Shown one piece after another: positions 1 to 8,086 of a DNA stretch of 64,000 nucleotides (position 1 is its first letter; every line of letters begins with the position of its first letter). The notes below the pieces were generated by a model. The model was not told where the DNA came from. It saw only the letters and a list, made by a program, of their open reading frames with translations, and searched no databases. Origin of the DNA: Aliarcobacter faecis (GTDB taxonomy: Bacteria; Campylobacterota; Campylobacteria; Campylobacterales; Arcobacteraceae); contig NZ_CP053837.1 in the NCBI RefSeq assembly GCF_013201705.1, forward strand, positions 2,170,001 through 2,234,000, given 5' to 3'. The position numbers and the translations under genes are program-made.

Positions 1-1
1 A

Positions 2-403
2 GAACTTGATAAATTTTATTATGTAATTAATTCAAAATTTAGAGCTGCTTTAGAAATAATTTTAAAACAAAATATTAAAAATGAAAAGAAACAAGTTATT
101 GCTCAATCTTTAGGAGATATTGAAGATTTAGTTGCCTCTTTAAAAGATTTAGATACTCCACAATCTCATACAACTAAACTATCTATTTTAGCTCTTTTAC
201 TTGGTGGAAGTTTTTGGTTAAGTTTTTTTGGACTTAGCATAATAAAAGATAAATATCTTCAAATAGAACCTCTTGAACCACTAAAACAAGAACTTAATTT
301 TGAAAATAGTTTTAAAACAAGGCAATTAAAAACTCTAAGTGATGTACAAAAGGAATATAATAAACTAACAGAGTGTATCACATACAAAGAGGATTTAAAA
401 TGA
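2..403 (+). CDS. C-terminal part of an unknown membrane protein (start outside window)
   Basis: An open frame runs in from the left edge and stops at TGA 401-403. It encodes at least 133 residues. The first part is charged and helical (KQNIKNEKKQVIAQSLGDIE). A single strong membrane segment follows (LSILALLLGGSFWLSFFGLSII, residues about 62-83 of the visible part), and then a polar, coiled-coil-like tail. The stop overlaps the next start as ATGA, so it is translationally coupled to the following envelope genes. I do not recognise the family. The context of single-TM and secreted proteins suggests an envelope complex, possibly pilus or secretion related, but this is inference. Confidence 0.7.
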   Translation, partial: ELDKFYYVINSKFRAALEIILKQNIKNEKKQVIAQSLGDIEDLVASLKDLDTPQSHTTKLSILALLLGGSFWLSFFGLSIIKDKYLQIEPLEPLKQELNFENSFKTRQLKTLSDVQKEYNKLTECITYKEDLK

Positions 404-891
404 TAAGTATTAGTAATAGCACTTTAAAAAAAGTTTCGAAAACTATAGTTTTAGGAATAATTACTTATACACTATTTTTTATGACCTCAACAGTTATAGA
501 ATATTATCACTCATATAAAGATAAAGAACGACTTACAAATGAATTACAAATAAAAAGAGATGAAACAACTGCTTTAAAACAGGAAATAAATAATCTAAAA
601 GAGAAGATAAAAATAATTCAAGAGAGTTATATAAAAGAAGATGAAATAAAAATTAGAGTTAGTGAAATCTTTGATAGGGTATCTTTACTTGACTATCAAT
701 TAAAACTTATAGATGTAAAAAATGAGTGTATAGATAGACATATTATCATTGCTAGATTATATGCAAATAGCGAAAATGGTTTTAAAGTAGGTGAAGGGAT
801 TTTTAACTATCTTGGAGAGACTATTAGAAGTGAACAAGATGAAAATCTATATTTTATAAACTATATCTCAAGACCAAGGGATATAAAATGA
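400..891 (+). CDS. Single-TM coiled-coil membrane protein, unknown function
   Basis: 163 residues. I chose ATG 400 because AGAGGA lies about 7 nt upstream and the start overlaps the previous stop (ATGA); an in-frame ATG at 373 has no such site. An N-terminal membrane helix (TIVLGIITYTLFFMTSTVI, about residues 17-35) is followed by a predicted coiled coil (about 45-90, KERLTNELQIKRDETTALKQ) and a small C-terminal domain. The shape resembles bitopic assembly proteins of pilus or type II secretion inner-membrane platforms (PilN/PilO/GspL-like), but no diagnostic motif is visible, so the role is unknown. It overlaps the next gene by 4 nt. Confidence 0.75.
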   Translation: MISISNSTLKKVSKTIVLGIITYTLFFMTSTVIEYYHSYKDKERLTNELQIKRDETTALKQEINNLKEKIKIIQESYIKEDEIKIRVSEIFDRVSLLDYQLKLIDVKNECIDRHIIIARLYANSENGFKVGEGIFNYLGETIRSEQDENLYFINYISRPRDIK

Positions 892-3266
892 GAATTTTTT
901 TAATTTTGTATCTCCTAGTTTTTAATCTATTTGCAAATAATTATATAGATTCAATAACTCTAACAAAAATAAAAAAACTTGTACAAAAAGAAGAAGAAAT
1001 TGCTCTTGCTTATAAAAATTATATTTTAGAAAAAGGTATAAATCCTTCAAATCTAAATGATTTAAAAACAACAAATTATTTACCAAAGGGTTTTAATACA
1101 ATAAATCCTTTTGGTAAACAAATTTCTCTTATGATTAATAATTCAACACCCACAAATAAAAAAGATGATATTCACAAGATAGAAGGCTTTAAATCAACAG
1201 ATCCTCTACTTAAATCAAATTTATATGATTATTACTATTCAAATAAATATAGAACTAATACAAAAGCTCCTTTAACTATAAATAATAGTGATATTGAAAT
1301 TATTTTATCACCAAAAGAAAAATTCATATATGAAAATAGTTCAAATATTACAACTACTATTCCAAATAATTCAACTAAAACTCCAAAAAATAAATATTAT
1401 TTAGACAATAATGGTGTTTTACATTGGTATGATAGTAATGGAAATTATAAATTTTCTTATGATAAAGAGCTACTTCTTGATCAAAGTGTAACTTTATTTA
1501 ATACAGATGGTACCATAAATAGTGATTATAAAGATTTAGTAAAAGATATAGAATTTATAGGAATGACCATATTACATAAAAAAGACCAAATAGCAGAAGA
1601 ACATATAAATATAAGTTCAAATAATATAATAAAAGTAAATAAACAAAATAGAGATATAGGAAAAACAATTATTCAATTTAGTAGAAGAGCTGGTGGAATG
1701 ATTGTAAATGGAGATATATATACTTGGGGAAATAATGGAAATAAAATAACTGGTATAAATTTAGGATATTCTGGTAATAAATTATCAAATGCTTATCCCG
1801 TAATCACTGGTTTAGTTCCAGTTAGAGCAAAAATGTATGATACAGAAATATATATAGAAGAAACAAATAATAATACAAATAAAGCTACTTGTAAATCACC
1901 TATTGGAAGTGGAACTATAAATTGTAAATATACATCATCTAATTGTGATAACCCTACTGGAAATGGATCTCTTCTTTGTAAAGATATAGGTAGTAAGTAT
2001 TATACACAAAACTATTTTTCATCCCCAAATAGACCAAAATTTGTAGACTTTTTTAGTACAGTTTATGCTGGAACTTGTGGAATAAGCACAAAAGGTGAAC
2101 TATATTGTGGAGCTGGCTCTAATAGAGTTTACACAGATTTTGGAGCTAGTTTTACAAAAGATATAGATAGTTCTCAAAATGGTGAGATGCTTTATAAAAG
2201 CTCTTATTTCGACGGGGTAACTCGTAAAGCAAAAAAAGTATTTCAAAATAATCAACTCTGGTTAGTTTTAAGTGAAGATGGACAAATTTATAGATATGGT
2301 TATGATCATAGTGGCTTTGCAGGAGTTAGTAATAATGCAGATTGGAATAGAACTAACTTAAATAAAAACTTAATAGAAACAATTTCAACTACTCCAACAG
2401 CTTTTTTTCAAGATATTACATATTTATTAACAATTGGTTATAGAAAAATGGGCGCATTATCAACAACTGGGGATATATATATTTGGGGAGTAGAAGATAA
2501 TAACTCAAATAATAAAACTTGTAAGGTCTCTTGGGAAAATATTTCTTTTGATTTATGTGGTCTTACTAAAATAACAACTACAAATTCAACATTAACTTCT
2601 AATAAAAAATTTAATTATATAAAGGGTGGATTACAAGCTTTTGTTGTAAAAGATGAAGCTGAAAAATATTATAAGATTTGGCAACCTGTAAATAAAAAAA
2701 TACAAGTTATAGCTGTAGAAGATATAATAAAAACATATTCAGAATATATAGCAGCAGATGATACAGAGATAAAATCTGTTGATTTTTCTAGTAAATTATC
2801 TGGAAATAACTTATTACAAAACCAAGGAATAGTTTGGGTAAATGGCAAAAAAGAGTTAAAAGGAGACTATTTTACAAGTGTAAATAAGAATGACACTATT
2901 TTTAAAGACGCTATAAAAAAGATAAAATGGGAACAGATAAAAGTTATTGATGATGATAATGGTATGTGTGGAATAGATGAAAATAAACAAATGTATTGTT
3001 GGGGAATTCAATCTTTTTATAGAAGTGGGGCTACAGATATTGATAGAATAGGAAATACTTTTATGATACCTGTATTTAATACAAATATATATGATTTAAA
3101 TAAAGATTTCCTAGTGGCTGAAGGTGGAAGCAATGGTAATCTTACAGGAATAACATCTGAGGAATGGGTTTCATCTACTGCAGGAAGTAATAGTAGTACA
3201 GGAGCATTTCTTATGAAATATCCAACATATATAGGGGGATTTAATTATGAATTTGAATTTAAATAA
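888..3266 (+). CDS. Secreted RCC1-repeat-like protein
   Basis: 792 residues with a signal peptide (MRIFLILYLLVFNLFANN). The mature protein is Asn/Thr/Ser rich. Blocks of the form small-x-G-x-(I/L/M)-Y-x-(W/C/Y)-G recur: NGDIYTWGNN (about 275), KGELYCGAGS (about 402), DGQIYRYGYD (about 464), TGDIYIWGVE (about 526) and NKQMYCWGIQ (about 697). These look like divergent RCC1-type beta-propeller blades. The N-terminal stretch YLPKGFNTINPFGKQISL recalls the conserved segment of type IVb pilus PilV/shufflon proteins. Two tandem C-x10-C elements sit at residues 335-346 and 353-364. It is coupled to its neighbours by short overlaps. A surface or adhesin-like role is inference. Confidence 0.75.
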   Translation: MRIFLILYLLVFNLFANNYIDSITLTKIKKLVQKEEEIALAYKNYILEKGINPSNLNDLKTTNYLPKGFNTINPFGKQISLMINNSTPTNKKDDIHKIEGFKSTDPLLKSNLYDYYYSNKYRTNTKAPLTINNSDIEIILSPKEKFIYENSSNITTTIPNNSTKTPKNKYYLDNNGVLHWYDSNGNYKFSYDKELLLDQSVTLFNTDGTINSDYKDLVKDIEFIGMTILHKKDQIAEEHINISSNNIIKVNKQNRDIGKTIIQFSRRAGGMIVNGDIYTWGNNGNKITGINLGYSGNKLSNAYPVITGLVPVRAKMYDTEIYIEETNNNTNKATCKSPIGSGTINCKYTSSNCDNPTGNGSLLCKDIGSKYYTQNYFSSPNRPKFVDFFSTVYAGTCGISTKGELYCGAGSNRVYTDFGASFTKDIDSSQNGEMLYKSSYFDGVTRKAKKVFQNNQLWLVLSEDGQIYRYGYDHSGFAGVSNNADWNRTNLNKNLIETISTTPTAFFQDITYLLTIGYRKMGALSTTGDIYIWGVEDNNSNNKTCKVSWENISFDLCGLTKITTTNSTLTSNKKFNYIKGGLQAFVVKDEAEKYYKIWQPVNKKIQVIAVEDIIKTYSEYIAADDTEIKSVDFSSKLSGNNLLQNQGIVWVNGKKELKGDYFTSVNKNDTIFKDAIKKIKWEQIKVIDDDNGMCGIDENKQMYCWGIQSFYRSGATDIDRIGNTFMIPVFNTNIYDLNKDFLVAEGGSNGNLTGITSEEWVSSTAGSNSSTGAFLMKYPTYIGGFNYEFEFK

Positions 3267-3276
3267 GGGAGAGAAT

Positions 3277-4341
3277 ATGAAAAAAATAAGTATATTAATA
3301 TCTATACTTTATATTTGTACAAATCTATTTGCACAAGAGGGACAAATAGAACAAACAACAAGTCAAATACAAAATACAGATAAGTTAGATGTTTTAGATA
3401 AACAATCAAAAGATTTTTTCAAAGCAATTACTGGTTTAGAGAAAAGCTATCTTGAAGACCAAATCCAAGAGATAAAAAATAAAAAAGAAGAAGCTGATTC
3501 AAAAAGTTTAAAACCTCAAAATCAATCAGTATCTCAAGGAAAAGATGAAGCTATAATGACAGAAGAAGAGTATGAAAAAAATGTCTTCAATCATCAAAAT
3601 GAGATAGCGAGAATTACAACAGATTTTACAAGAACTAGAAAAATAAAAGATTTAAAAATAAAAAGTATGTATACTTTTAATGGTAAAGATTATGCTGTTT
3701 TACTTTTAGATGATACAGAATCCTCTTCAAGAAATAAGACAAGTACAGAACTTAGTGGAAATATAGAAGGAAGATATGTAGAGGGTGATAATATTTTAGG
3801 ACTTAAAATAATTGATATAAATACTAGAACAAAAAGTATAGAATTATATAAAAAATTAGATGAAGAAACAGGATATACAATCTTTTTGAGTAATTATGGA
3901 ATAAGTGTTAGTAATTTAGAAAAAAGAGATAAAAATGATCCAAGATATACAAAAGTTGTTCCAAAAGAAGCCCATAAAAAAGTAGAGCATTATGTTGAAC
4001 CAACACCAACTCCTGTAGTAGTTGAACAAGTTGAGAAAAAAGAGCCTATTAGTGTAAAAAAAGCTTTTGAAGATGTAAAAGAGTCTAAAACTACCTCTAA
4101 TAAACCTTGTTATATTGTAAATAAACTAAATCTAAATGTTAGAGTTGAACCAAATAATAGTTCTAAAATCTTAAGAGTTTTAAAAGAAAATGATAAATTT
4201 ATAATCCAAAATACAAATGGTGAATGGTTAAATATTGATACTATCTATAAAAAAGTTTCAGGAGATATTATGAATGTTAGTTCTCAAAGTAATTGGATTC
4301 AAAATGCAGATGGAAATTTAAGTCAAGCAAATTGTAACTAG
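3277..4341 (+). CDS. Periplasmic protein with SH3-like C-terminal domain
   Basis: 354 residues from ATG 3277. This start has a good ribosome site (AAGGGAGAG) and gives a signal peptide (MKKISILISILYICTNLFAQ); the in-frame ATG at 3247 lies inside the previous gene. The middle (about 120-220) holds a beta-rich domain (KSMYTFNGKDYAVLLLDD...). It is followed by a Pro/Val linker (EPTPTPVVVEQ) and a C-terminal bacterial SH3-like unit (LNLNVRVEPNNSSKILRVLK, then GEWLNID). SH3b domains usually bind cell wall or protein partners. The middle domain is reminiscent of PilP-type pilus proteins, which is weak inference. It is part of the same + strand operon. Confidence 0.75.
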   Translation: MKKISILISILYICTNLFAQEGQIEQTTSQIQNTDKLDVLDKQSKDFFKAITGLEKSYLEDQIQEIKNKKEEADSKSLKPQNQSVSQGKDEAIMTEEEYEKNVFNHQNEIARITTDFTRTRKIKDLKIKSMYTFNGKDYAVLLLDDTESSSRNKTSTELSGNIEGRYVEGDNILGLKIIDINTRTKSIELYKKLDEETGYTIFLSNYGISVSNLEKRDKNDPRYTKVVPKEAHKKVEHYVEPTPTPVVVEQVEKKEPISVKKAFEDVKESKTTSNKPCYIVNKLNLNVRVEPNNSSKILRVLKENDKFIIQNTNGEWLNIDTIYKKVSGDIMNVSSQSNWIQNADGNLSQANCN

Positions 4342-4349
4342 GAAAAGTT

Positions 4350-5426
4350 TTGGAGAATTTAAACAACTATAAATCACAAATCTCTTTAAATATATCAAAA
4401 TTAGAAAATGAAGTACTAATCTTAAAACAAAAATATGAAAAGTTTTTTAGTATTAGTAATATTTTTTCAAATGAAAATGGTGGGAAAACAAGATTAAATA
4501 GACAACTTTATAATGAAAATCATGAAGATATTCAAACTTCAATTATGGAGATAAACTATATTTTAGAAGAGAGTTTAGGCTTTTTAAAAGAGGAGCTAAA
4601 AATGCTTCTTGCAAAATATAACCAATTTGAGAAACTTGATTTAAATGAATTTTTAATTGATGATAAAAACTTTTTTGAACTTTTAAATATCTCTTTAAAA
4701 AGTCAGATAATTAGTAGTGATTTAAAAAATAGATATATAAATGATATAAAAACTATAATAGATTTAAAAAATAGAATAAATAATCTTAAATACTTTATAG
4801 GTAATTTTGATACATCAATTTTTGACAAACATATAAATAAATTAGGAATTGAAGAGCTTATAAATAGCTCTTTAATTTTTGAAATTATCGATTCTTACGC
4901 TCTACAATATGAAGAACTTAATAAATTTGAAATTGAAGTTTTTAATTTCCAGAAACCAAAAGAGAAGATTAACTCTTTAAAATCGATCAATCATCTTTTA
5001 GACCTACATAAAAGAAAAGTTGATCAATATTTTTATGCTGATGTTAGATATAAGATAACTTTAGATTTTGATACAAATATTGATATAAAAAAAGCTATAA
5101 ATCTAAATCTTGCCTATGTTGAAAATATAATCTCTTACTTAATTGAACAATCTTGTATGGATATTATAAAAAAAGAGCTAAAAAAAGGAAAAGTTCAGAA
5201 ATTTATCTCTATTTTAATTAACCTTCATAAAAATAAACTTGATATTACTATAAAAAACAATGGATTTGAAGTAGGTGATGTATATAATCTTTTTATGTTA
5301 AATAGTGAAAATAAGACAATTATTGAGGTAAAAAATCTTGTAAATGCTCTACAAGGTGAACTTTTTATTGAAACAAAAGAGAATGAAGGTATGCAATATA
5401 GTGTATCTTTAGATACAAAAAATTAA
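4350..5426 (+). CDS. Coiled-coil protein with degenerate GHKL (histidine-kinase-like) C-terminus
   Basis: 358 residues from a TTG start 8 nt after the previous stop, with AGGAAAAG just upstream. The N-terminal two thirds is helical and coiled-coil rich with no membrane segment. The last 130 residues follow the order of a GHKL ATPase: an N-box-like helix (LAYVENIISYLIEQSC), then a strand and turn (LDITIKNNGFEVGD) where a kinase would have its G1 Asp-Gly, and a closing helix and strand (VKNLVNALQGELFIETKENEGMQYSVSL) typical of a kinase C-terminus. No H-box His and no clear N/G1/G2 catalytic residues are visible. It probably binds a partner rather than phosphorylating, if the fold assignment is right. 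Function unknown. Confidence 0.6.
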   Translation: MENLNNYKSQISLNISKLENEVLILKQKYEKFFSISNIFSNENGGKTRLNRQLYNENHEDIQTSIMEINYILEESLGFLKEELKMLLAKYNQFEKLDLNEFLIDDKNFFELLNISLKSQIISSDLKNRYINDIKTIIDLKNRINNLKYFIGNFDTSIFDKHINKLGIEELINSSLIFEIIDSYALQYEELNKFEIEVFNFQKPKEKINSLKSINHLLDLHKRKVDQYFYADVRYKITLDFDTNIDIKKAINLNLAYVENIISYLIEQSCMDIIKKELKKGKVQKFISILINLHKNKLDITIKNNGFEVGDVYNLFMLNSENKTIIEVKNLVNALQGELFIETKENEGMQYSVSLDTKN

Positions 5427-5449
5427 ATATGAGATAAAAACTCATATTT
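5425..5449. terminator. Bidirectional hairpin between convergent genes
   Basis: A perfect 9 bp stem AAATATGAG / CTCATATTT closes the loop ATAAAAA. It lies between the ends of two convergent genes, and the AT-rich flanks supply U-tracts on both strands. Confidence 0.7.
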
Positions 5450-5459
5450 AACCTTATAT

Positions 5460-6257
5460 TTATAAGCCAGCTATTACTAAAGCTTTTTTATTTAAATCTT
5501 CAGTTTTCCCAAAATATCTAAAATCAAACTCTTCAAGATTATTTCCTAAAATTACACTACTTAAAATATCAATATATCTATTTGCAATACCTGAATAATT
5601 TAACATAGTTTTTGATAAAACTAAACCAGAAATTTGACCTTTTCCCTCTTTATGATTATATCTTTGCTCTTGAAAAGATTTATAAGCTATATTTCTATTT
5701 AGATTTAGCATATAAGCTTTTATAGAAGCCTCCAAAGATTCAAATACTCTAATAAAATGTGAAGACCCATACGCTCTTTTCTTTGGAATAATCCCCACCT
5801 CTTTATCATAAGTCCAATGTCCAAAAATATTATTTGCTTCTTTTATAAATCTACTTGTACCCCAGCCACTCTCAACTGCAGCTTGTGCAAGAGCCAATGA
5901 AGGTGGAATAACATCTATTTTTTTAAGATACTCTTCTAAAGAATAAAGATTTTCTATCTTATATTTTTGTTTTATTTCTACTAATTTTTCTAAAAGTTCA
6001 CTATCTTTTTGAAGCTCTAAAAATTTATTATTTAAAGTATCAATTACAAACTCTCGCTCTTTTAATATAGCCCTATTTTCTTGTTCAACAAGTTCATATA
6101 AATACTCTAAAAAGTAAGTTTTCGCTAAATCTTTATCTTTTATAGAGTAAAACTCCTGTGGTAAACCTTTTGCACTGGCAAATTGTACACTAGCTGATAA
6201 AAATAGACTAAGAAGAAGTTTTTTTGAATTTCGTAATAAAATTGATAAAAACTGCAT
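5460..6257 (-). CDS. Bax-like / FlgJ-family glucosaminidase-domain protein
   Basis: 265 residues with an N-terminal hydrophobic signal (KKLLLSLFLSASVQFASA). The core (about 115-200) matches the Bax/FlgJ group of peptidoglycan N-acetylglucosaminidases: PPSLALAQAAVESGWGTSRF with the catalytic-type Glu at about 128, then NNIFGHWTY and a later SYxxFxS-like region (SSHFIRVFESLEASIKAYML). It is expected to trim peptidoglycan in the periplasm. AAAGG precedes the ATG. It lies 30 nt downstream of coaE on the same strand and is probably cotranscribed. The length is typical of Bax-type proteins. Confidence 0.85.
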   Translation of the reverse strand: MQFLSILLRNSKKLLLSLFLSASVQFASAKGLPQEFYSIKDKDLAKTYFLEYLYELVEQENRAILKEREFVIDTLNNKFLELQKDSELLEKLVEIKQKYKIENLYSLEEYLKKIDVIPPSLALAQAAVESGWGTSRFIKEANNIFGHWTYDKEVGIIPKKRAYGSSHFIRVFESLEASIKAYMLNLNRNIAYKSFQEQRYNHKEGKGQISGLVLSKTMLNYSGIANRYIDILSSVILGNNLEEFDFRYFGKTEDLNKKALVIAGL

Positions 6258-6287
6258 ACTAGCCTTTTATGGTCTCTTTTTTTGATT

Positions 6288-6878
6288 TCATACTATTCCT
6301 TTTATTAATTTTTCTACTTCATCTTGAAGGTGCTTTAAATTTTTTGAATTATCAATAATATATGTTGATAACTCTTTTTTCTTCTCTATGTCCATTTGAT
6401 TACTTATTTTTAAAAGTGCTTCTTCTTCACTTATATTATCTCTTTTTTGTAATCTATCAACTTGTAAATCTTTTGGTGTATAAACAACAATAGATTTTTT
6501 AATTGGATAGTGCATTTTTTCAAAAAATAGTGGAATATCTATAAAATAAGGTTTATTTTGTTCTTCACAAATTTGTGCCTCTTTTATAATTTCCTCTTTT
6601 ATAAGTGGGTGTAAAAGTTCTTCTAACTTAAGCTTATTTTCTTCATTGGAAAAAATTATTTTTCCCAACTCTTTTCTTAAAACTTTACCATTTTGCACAT
6701 ACTGTTTACCAAACATCTGCTCTATAGTCAAAGCATTCTTATCTAGCAATTTATGTGCTATATTATCGGCATCTATTATAAGAAAGCCATGTAATTTTAG
6801 TAGATTGCAAACTGTACTTTTACCAGTAGAAATTCCACCTGTTAGTGCAATTGCATTTTTAAATAAATTGTTATTCAT
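6288..6878 (-). CDS. coaE: Dephospho-CoA kinase
   Basis: 196 residues. It catalyses the last step of coenzyme A synthesis, phosphorylating the 3'-OH of dephospho-CoA. The P-loop is GGISTGKST (residues 14-22), followed by the conserved IDADNIAHKLL, LHPLI and DIPLFFE segments. I use the ATG at 6878 because the frame begins MNNNLFKNAIALTGG like the family. An upstream in-frame TTG (6905) would add residues unlike the family and would lie upstream of a TGCTATAAT promoter element. No Shine-Dalgarno is visible, and the -10 sits only 6 nt before ATG, so the mRNA may be leaderless. The Bax-like gene follows. Confidence 0.92.
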   Translation of the reverse strand: MNNNLFKNAIALTGGISTGKSTVCNLLKLHGFLIIDADNIAHKLLDKNALTIEQMFGKQYVQNGKVLRKELGKIIFSNEENKLKLEELLHPLIKEEIIKEAQICEEQNKPYFIDIPLFFEKMHYPIKKSIVVYTPKDLQVDRLQKRDNISEEEALLKISNQMDIEKKKELSTYIIDNSKNLKHLQDEVEKLIKGIV

Positions 6879-6884
6879 CAAAAA

Positions 6885-6893
6885 ATTATAGCA
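6885..6893 (-). promoter_or_regulatory. Extended -10 promoter of coaE (possibly leaderless)
   Basis: On the minus strand the sequence reads TGCTATAAT, a perfect extended -10 (TGnTATAAT). Six bases separate it from the coaE ATG, placing the expected transcription start at or next to the A of the start codon. Confidence 0.6.
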
Positions 6894-6940
6894 CAAAAAC
6901 AGCAATATAAAATTAAAGTGGATAATTTTTATCTTGATAA

Positions 6941-6955
6941 TACGATTATATCGTA
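6941..6955. repeat. Perfect inverted repeat, possible operator
   Basis: TACGAT-TAT-ATCGTA is a 6 bp perfect inverted repeat with a 3 nt spacer. It lies between the divergent coaE and purM genes, about 38-52 bp upstream of the purM -10. It has no U-tract, so an operator is more likely than a terminator. Confidence 0.4.
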
Positions 6956-6990
6956 AGTTTAAAAGCCATCAAAATATTTATAAATGATTT

Positions 6991-6998
6991 GATATAAT
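6991..6998 (+). promoter_or_regulatory. Extended -10 promoter of purM
   Basis: TTGATATAAT gives TGa-TATAAT with the hexamer at 6993-6998, about 37 bp before the purM ATG. An AAAGGT ribosome site follows at about 7025. Confidence 0.65.
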
Positions 6999-7035
6999 GT
7001 AAAAAAATTATAAAACAAATATTTAAAGGTAAAAA

Positions 7036-8031
7036 ATGGCAACAGTTAGTTACAAAGATGCTGGAGTTGATATAGATGCTGGAAATGCTTTTGTAGAAAA
7101 TATTAAACCTTATGTAAAATCTACATTAATACCAGGTGTTTTAGGTGGAATTGGTTCTTTTGCAGGAGCTTTTGAACTACCAAGTGGTTACAAAAAACCT
7201 GTTATTTTAGCAGGAACAGATGGAGTTGGAACAAAATTAAAACTTGCAATTGATGCAAAAAAATTTGATACAGTTGGTATTGATTTAGTTGCTATGTGTA
7301 CAAATGACCTACTTTGTAACTTTGGAGAGCCACTATTTTTCCTAGATTATTATGCAACTGCAAAACTTGAAGTTGAAGAAGCTACACAAGTTGTAAAGGG
7401 AATTGCGCAAGGGTGCATTAGAAGTGAATGTGCATTAATTGGTGGAGAGACTGCTGAAATGCCAGGAATGTATAAAGAGGGTGATTTTGATTTAGCTGGT
7501 TTTTGTGTAGGAATAGCTGAAAAAGATGAATTAGATAGAGTAGAAAAGGTAAAAGAGGGTGATATTTTAATAGCATTACCTAGCTCTGGAGTTCACTCAA
7601 ATGGTTTTTCATTAGTAAGAAAACTATTACTAGAAAAGTTAGGAATGAGTTTAGAAGATGATTTTGAAGGAAAGCCATTAAAAGATGTATTACTAGAACC
7701 AACAAGAATTTATGTAAAAGAGTTTAAAGCAAATAAGTCAAAAATAAATGCTTTAGCTCATATTACAGGTGGTGGAATTACTGAAAATTTACCAAGAGTA
7801 CTACCAGAAAATCTAACAGCAGTAGTAAACAGAAGTAAAATAAAAGTTTTACCAATATTTGAATTTATGAATAAGCATGTAGAAATTGAAGAGATGTATA
7901 GAACATTTAATATGGGAGTTGGAATGATTTTAGTTGTAAACCCTGCAAATGTAGATGACATTTTAGCTTCAACTGATGGTTATGTAATTGGTGAACTAAA
8001 ATCTGGTGAGAAAAAAGTAGAGTTTATATAA
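7036..8031 (+). CDS. purM: Phosphoribosylformylglycinamidine cyclo-ligase (AIR synthetase)
   Basis: 331 residues, close to the usual 340-350. It closes the imidazole ring in purine biosynthesis (FGAM + ATP to AIR) in the cytosol. Family signatures in order: YKDAGVDIDAGN at the N-terminus, GTDGVGTKLKLA (about 55-66), the MCTNDLLCNFGEPLFFLDYY segment, GGETAEMPGMY (about 135-145), SSGVHSNGFSLVR, and THITGGGI-like AHITGGGITENLPRVLP (about 240-256). The start has AAAGGT about 8 nt upstream. It stands alone between a divergent promoter region and a convergent terminator. Confidence 0.96.
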   Translation: MATVSYKDAGVDIDAGNAFVENIKPYVKSTLIPGVLGGIGSFAGAFELPSGYKKPVILAGTDGVGTKLKLAIDAKKFDTVGIDLVAMCTNDLLCNFGEPLFFLDYYATAKLEVEEATQVVKGIAQGCIRSECALIGGETAEMPGMYKEGDFDLAGFCVGIAEKDELDRVEKVKEGDILIALPSSGVHSNGFSLVRKLLLEKLGMSLEDDFEGKPLKDVLLEPTRIYVKEFKANKSKINALAHITGGGITENLPRVLPENLTAVVNRSKIKVLPIFEFMNKHVEIEEMYRTFNMGVGMILVVNPANVDDILASTDGYVIGELKSGEKKVEFI

Positions 8032-8057
8032 ACTCTACAATCTTTACTAAAAAGAAC

Positions 8058-8086
8058 AAAATATAACTCATTTTGAGTTATATTTT
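8058..8086. terminator. Bidirectional terminator between purM and metH
   Basis: A perfect 13 bp stem AAAATATAACTCA / TGAGTTATATTTT closes a TTT loop, with A- and T-runs on either side. It serves the convergent purM (+) and metH (-) genes; the metH stop codon touches its end. Confidence 0.8.

Noticed and set aside
6258-6290. 10-codon ORF between coaE and the Bax-like gene
   Set aside because: Too short, and it lacks supporting features; the sequence simply carries the ribosome site of the next gene.
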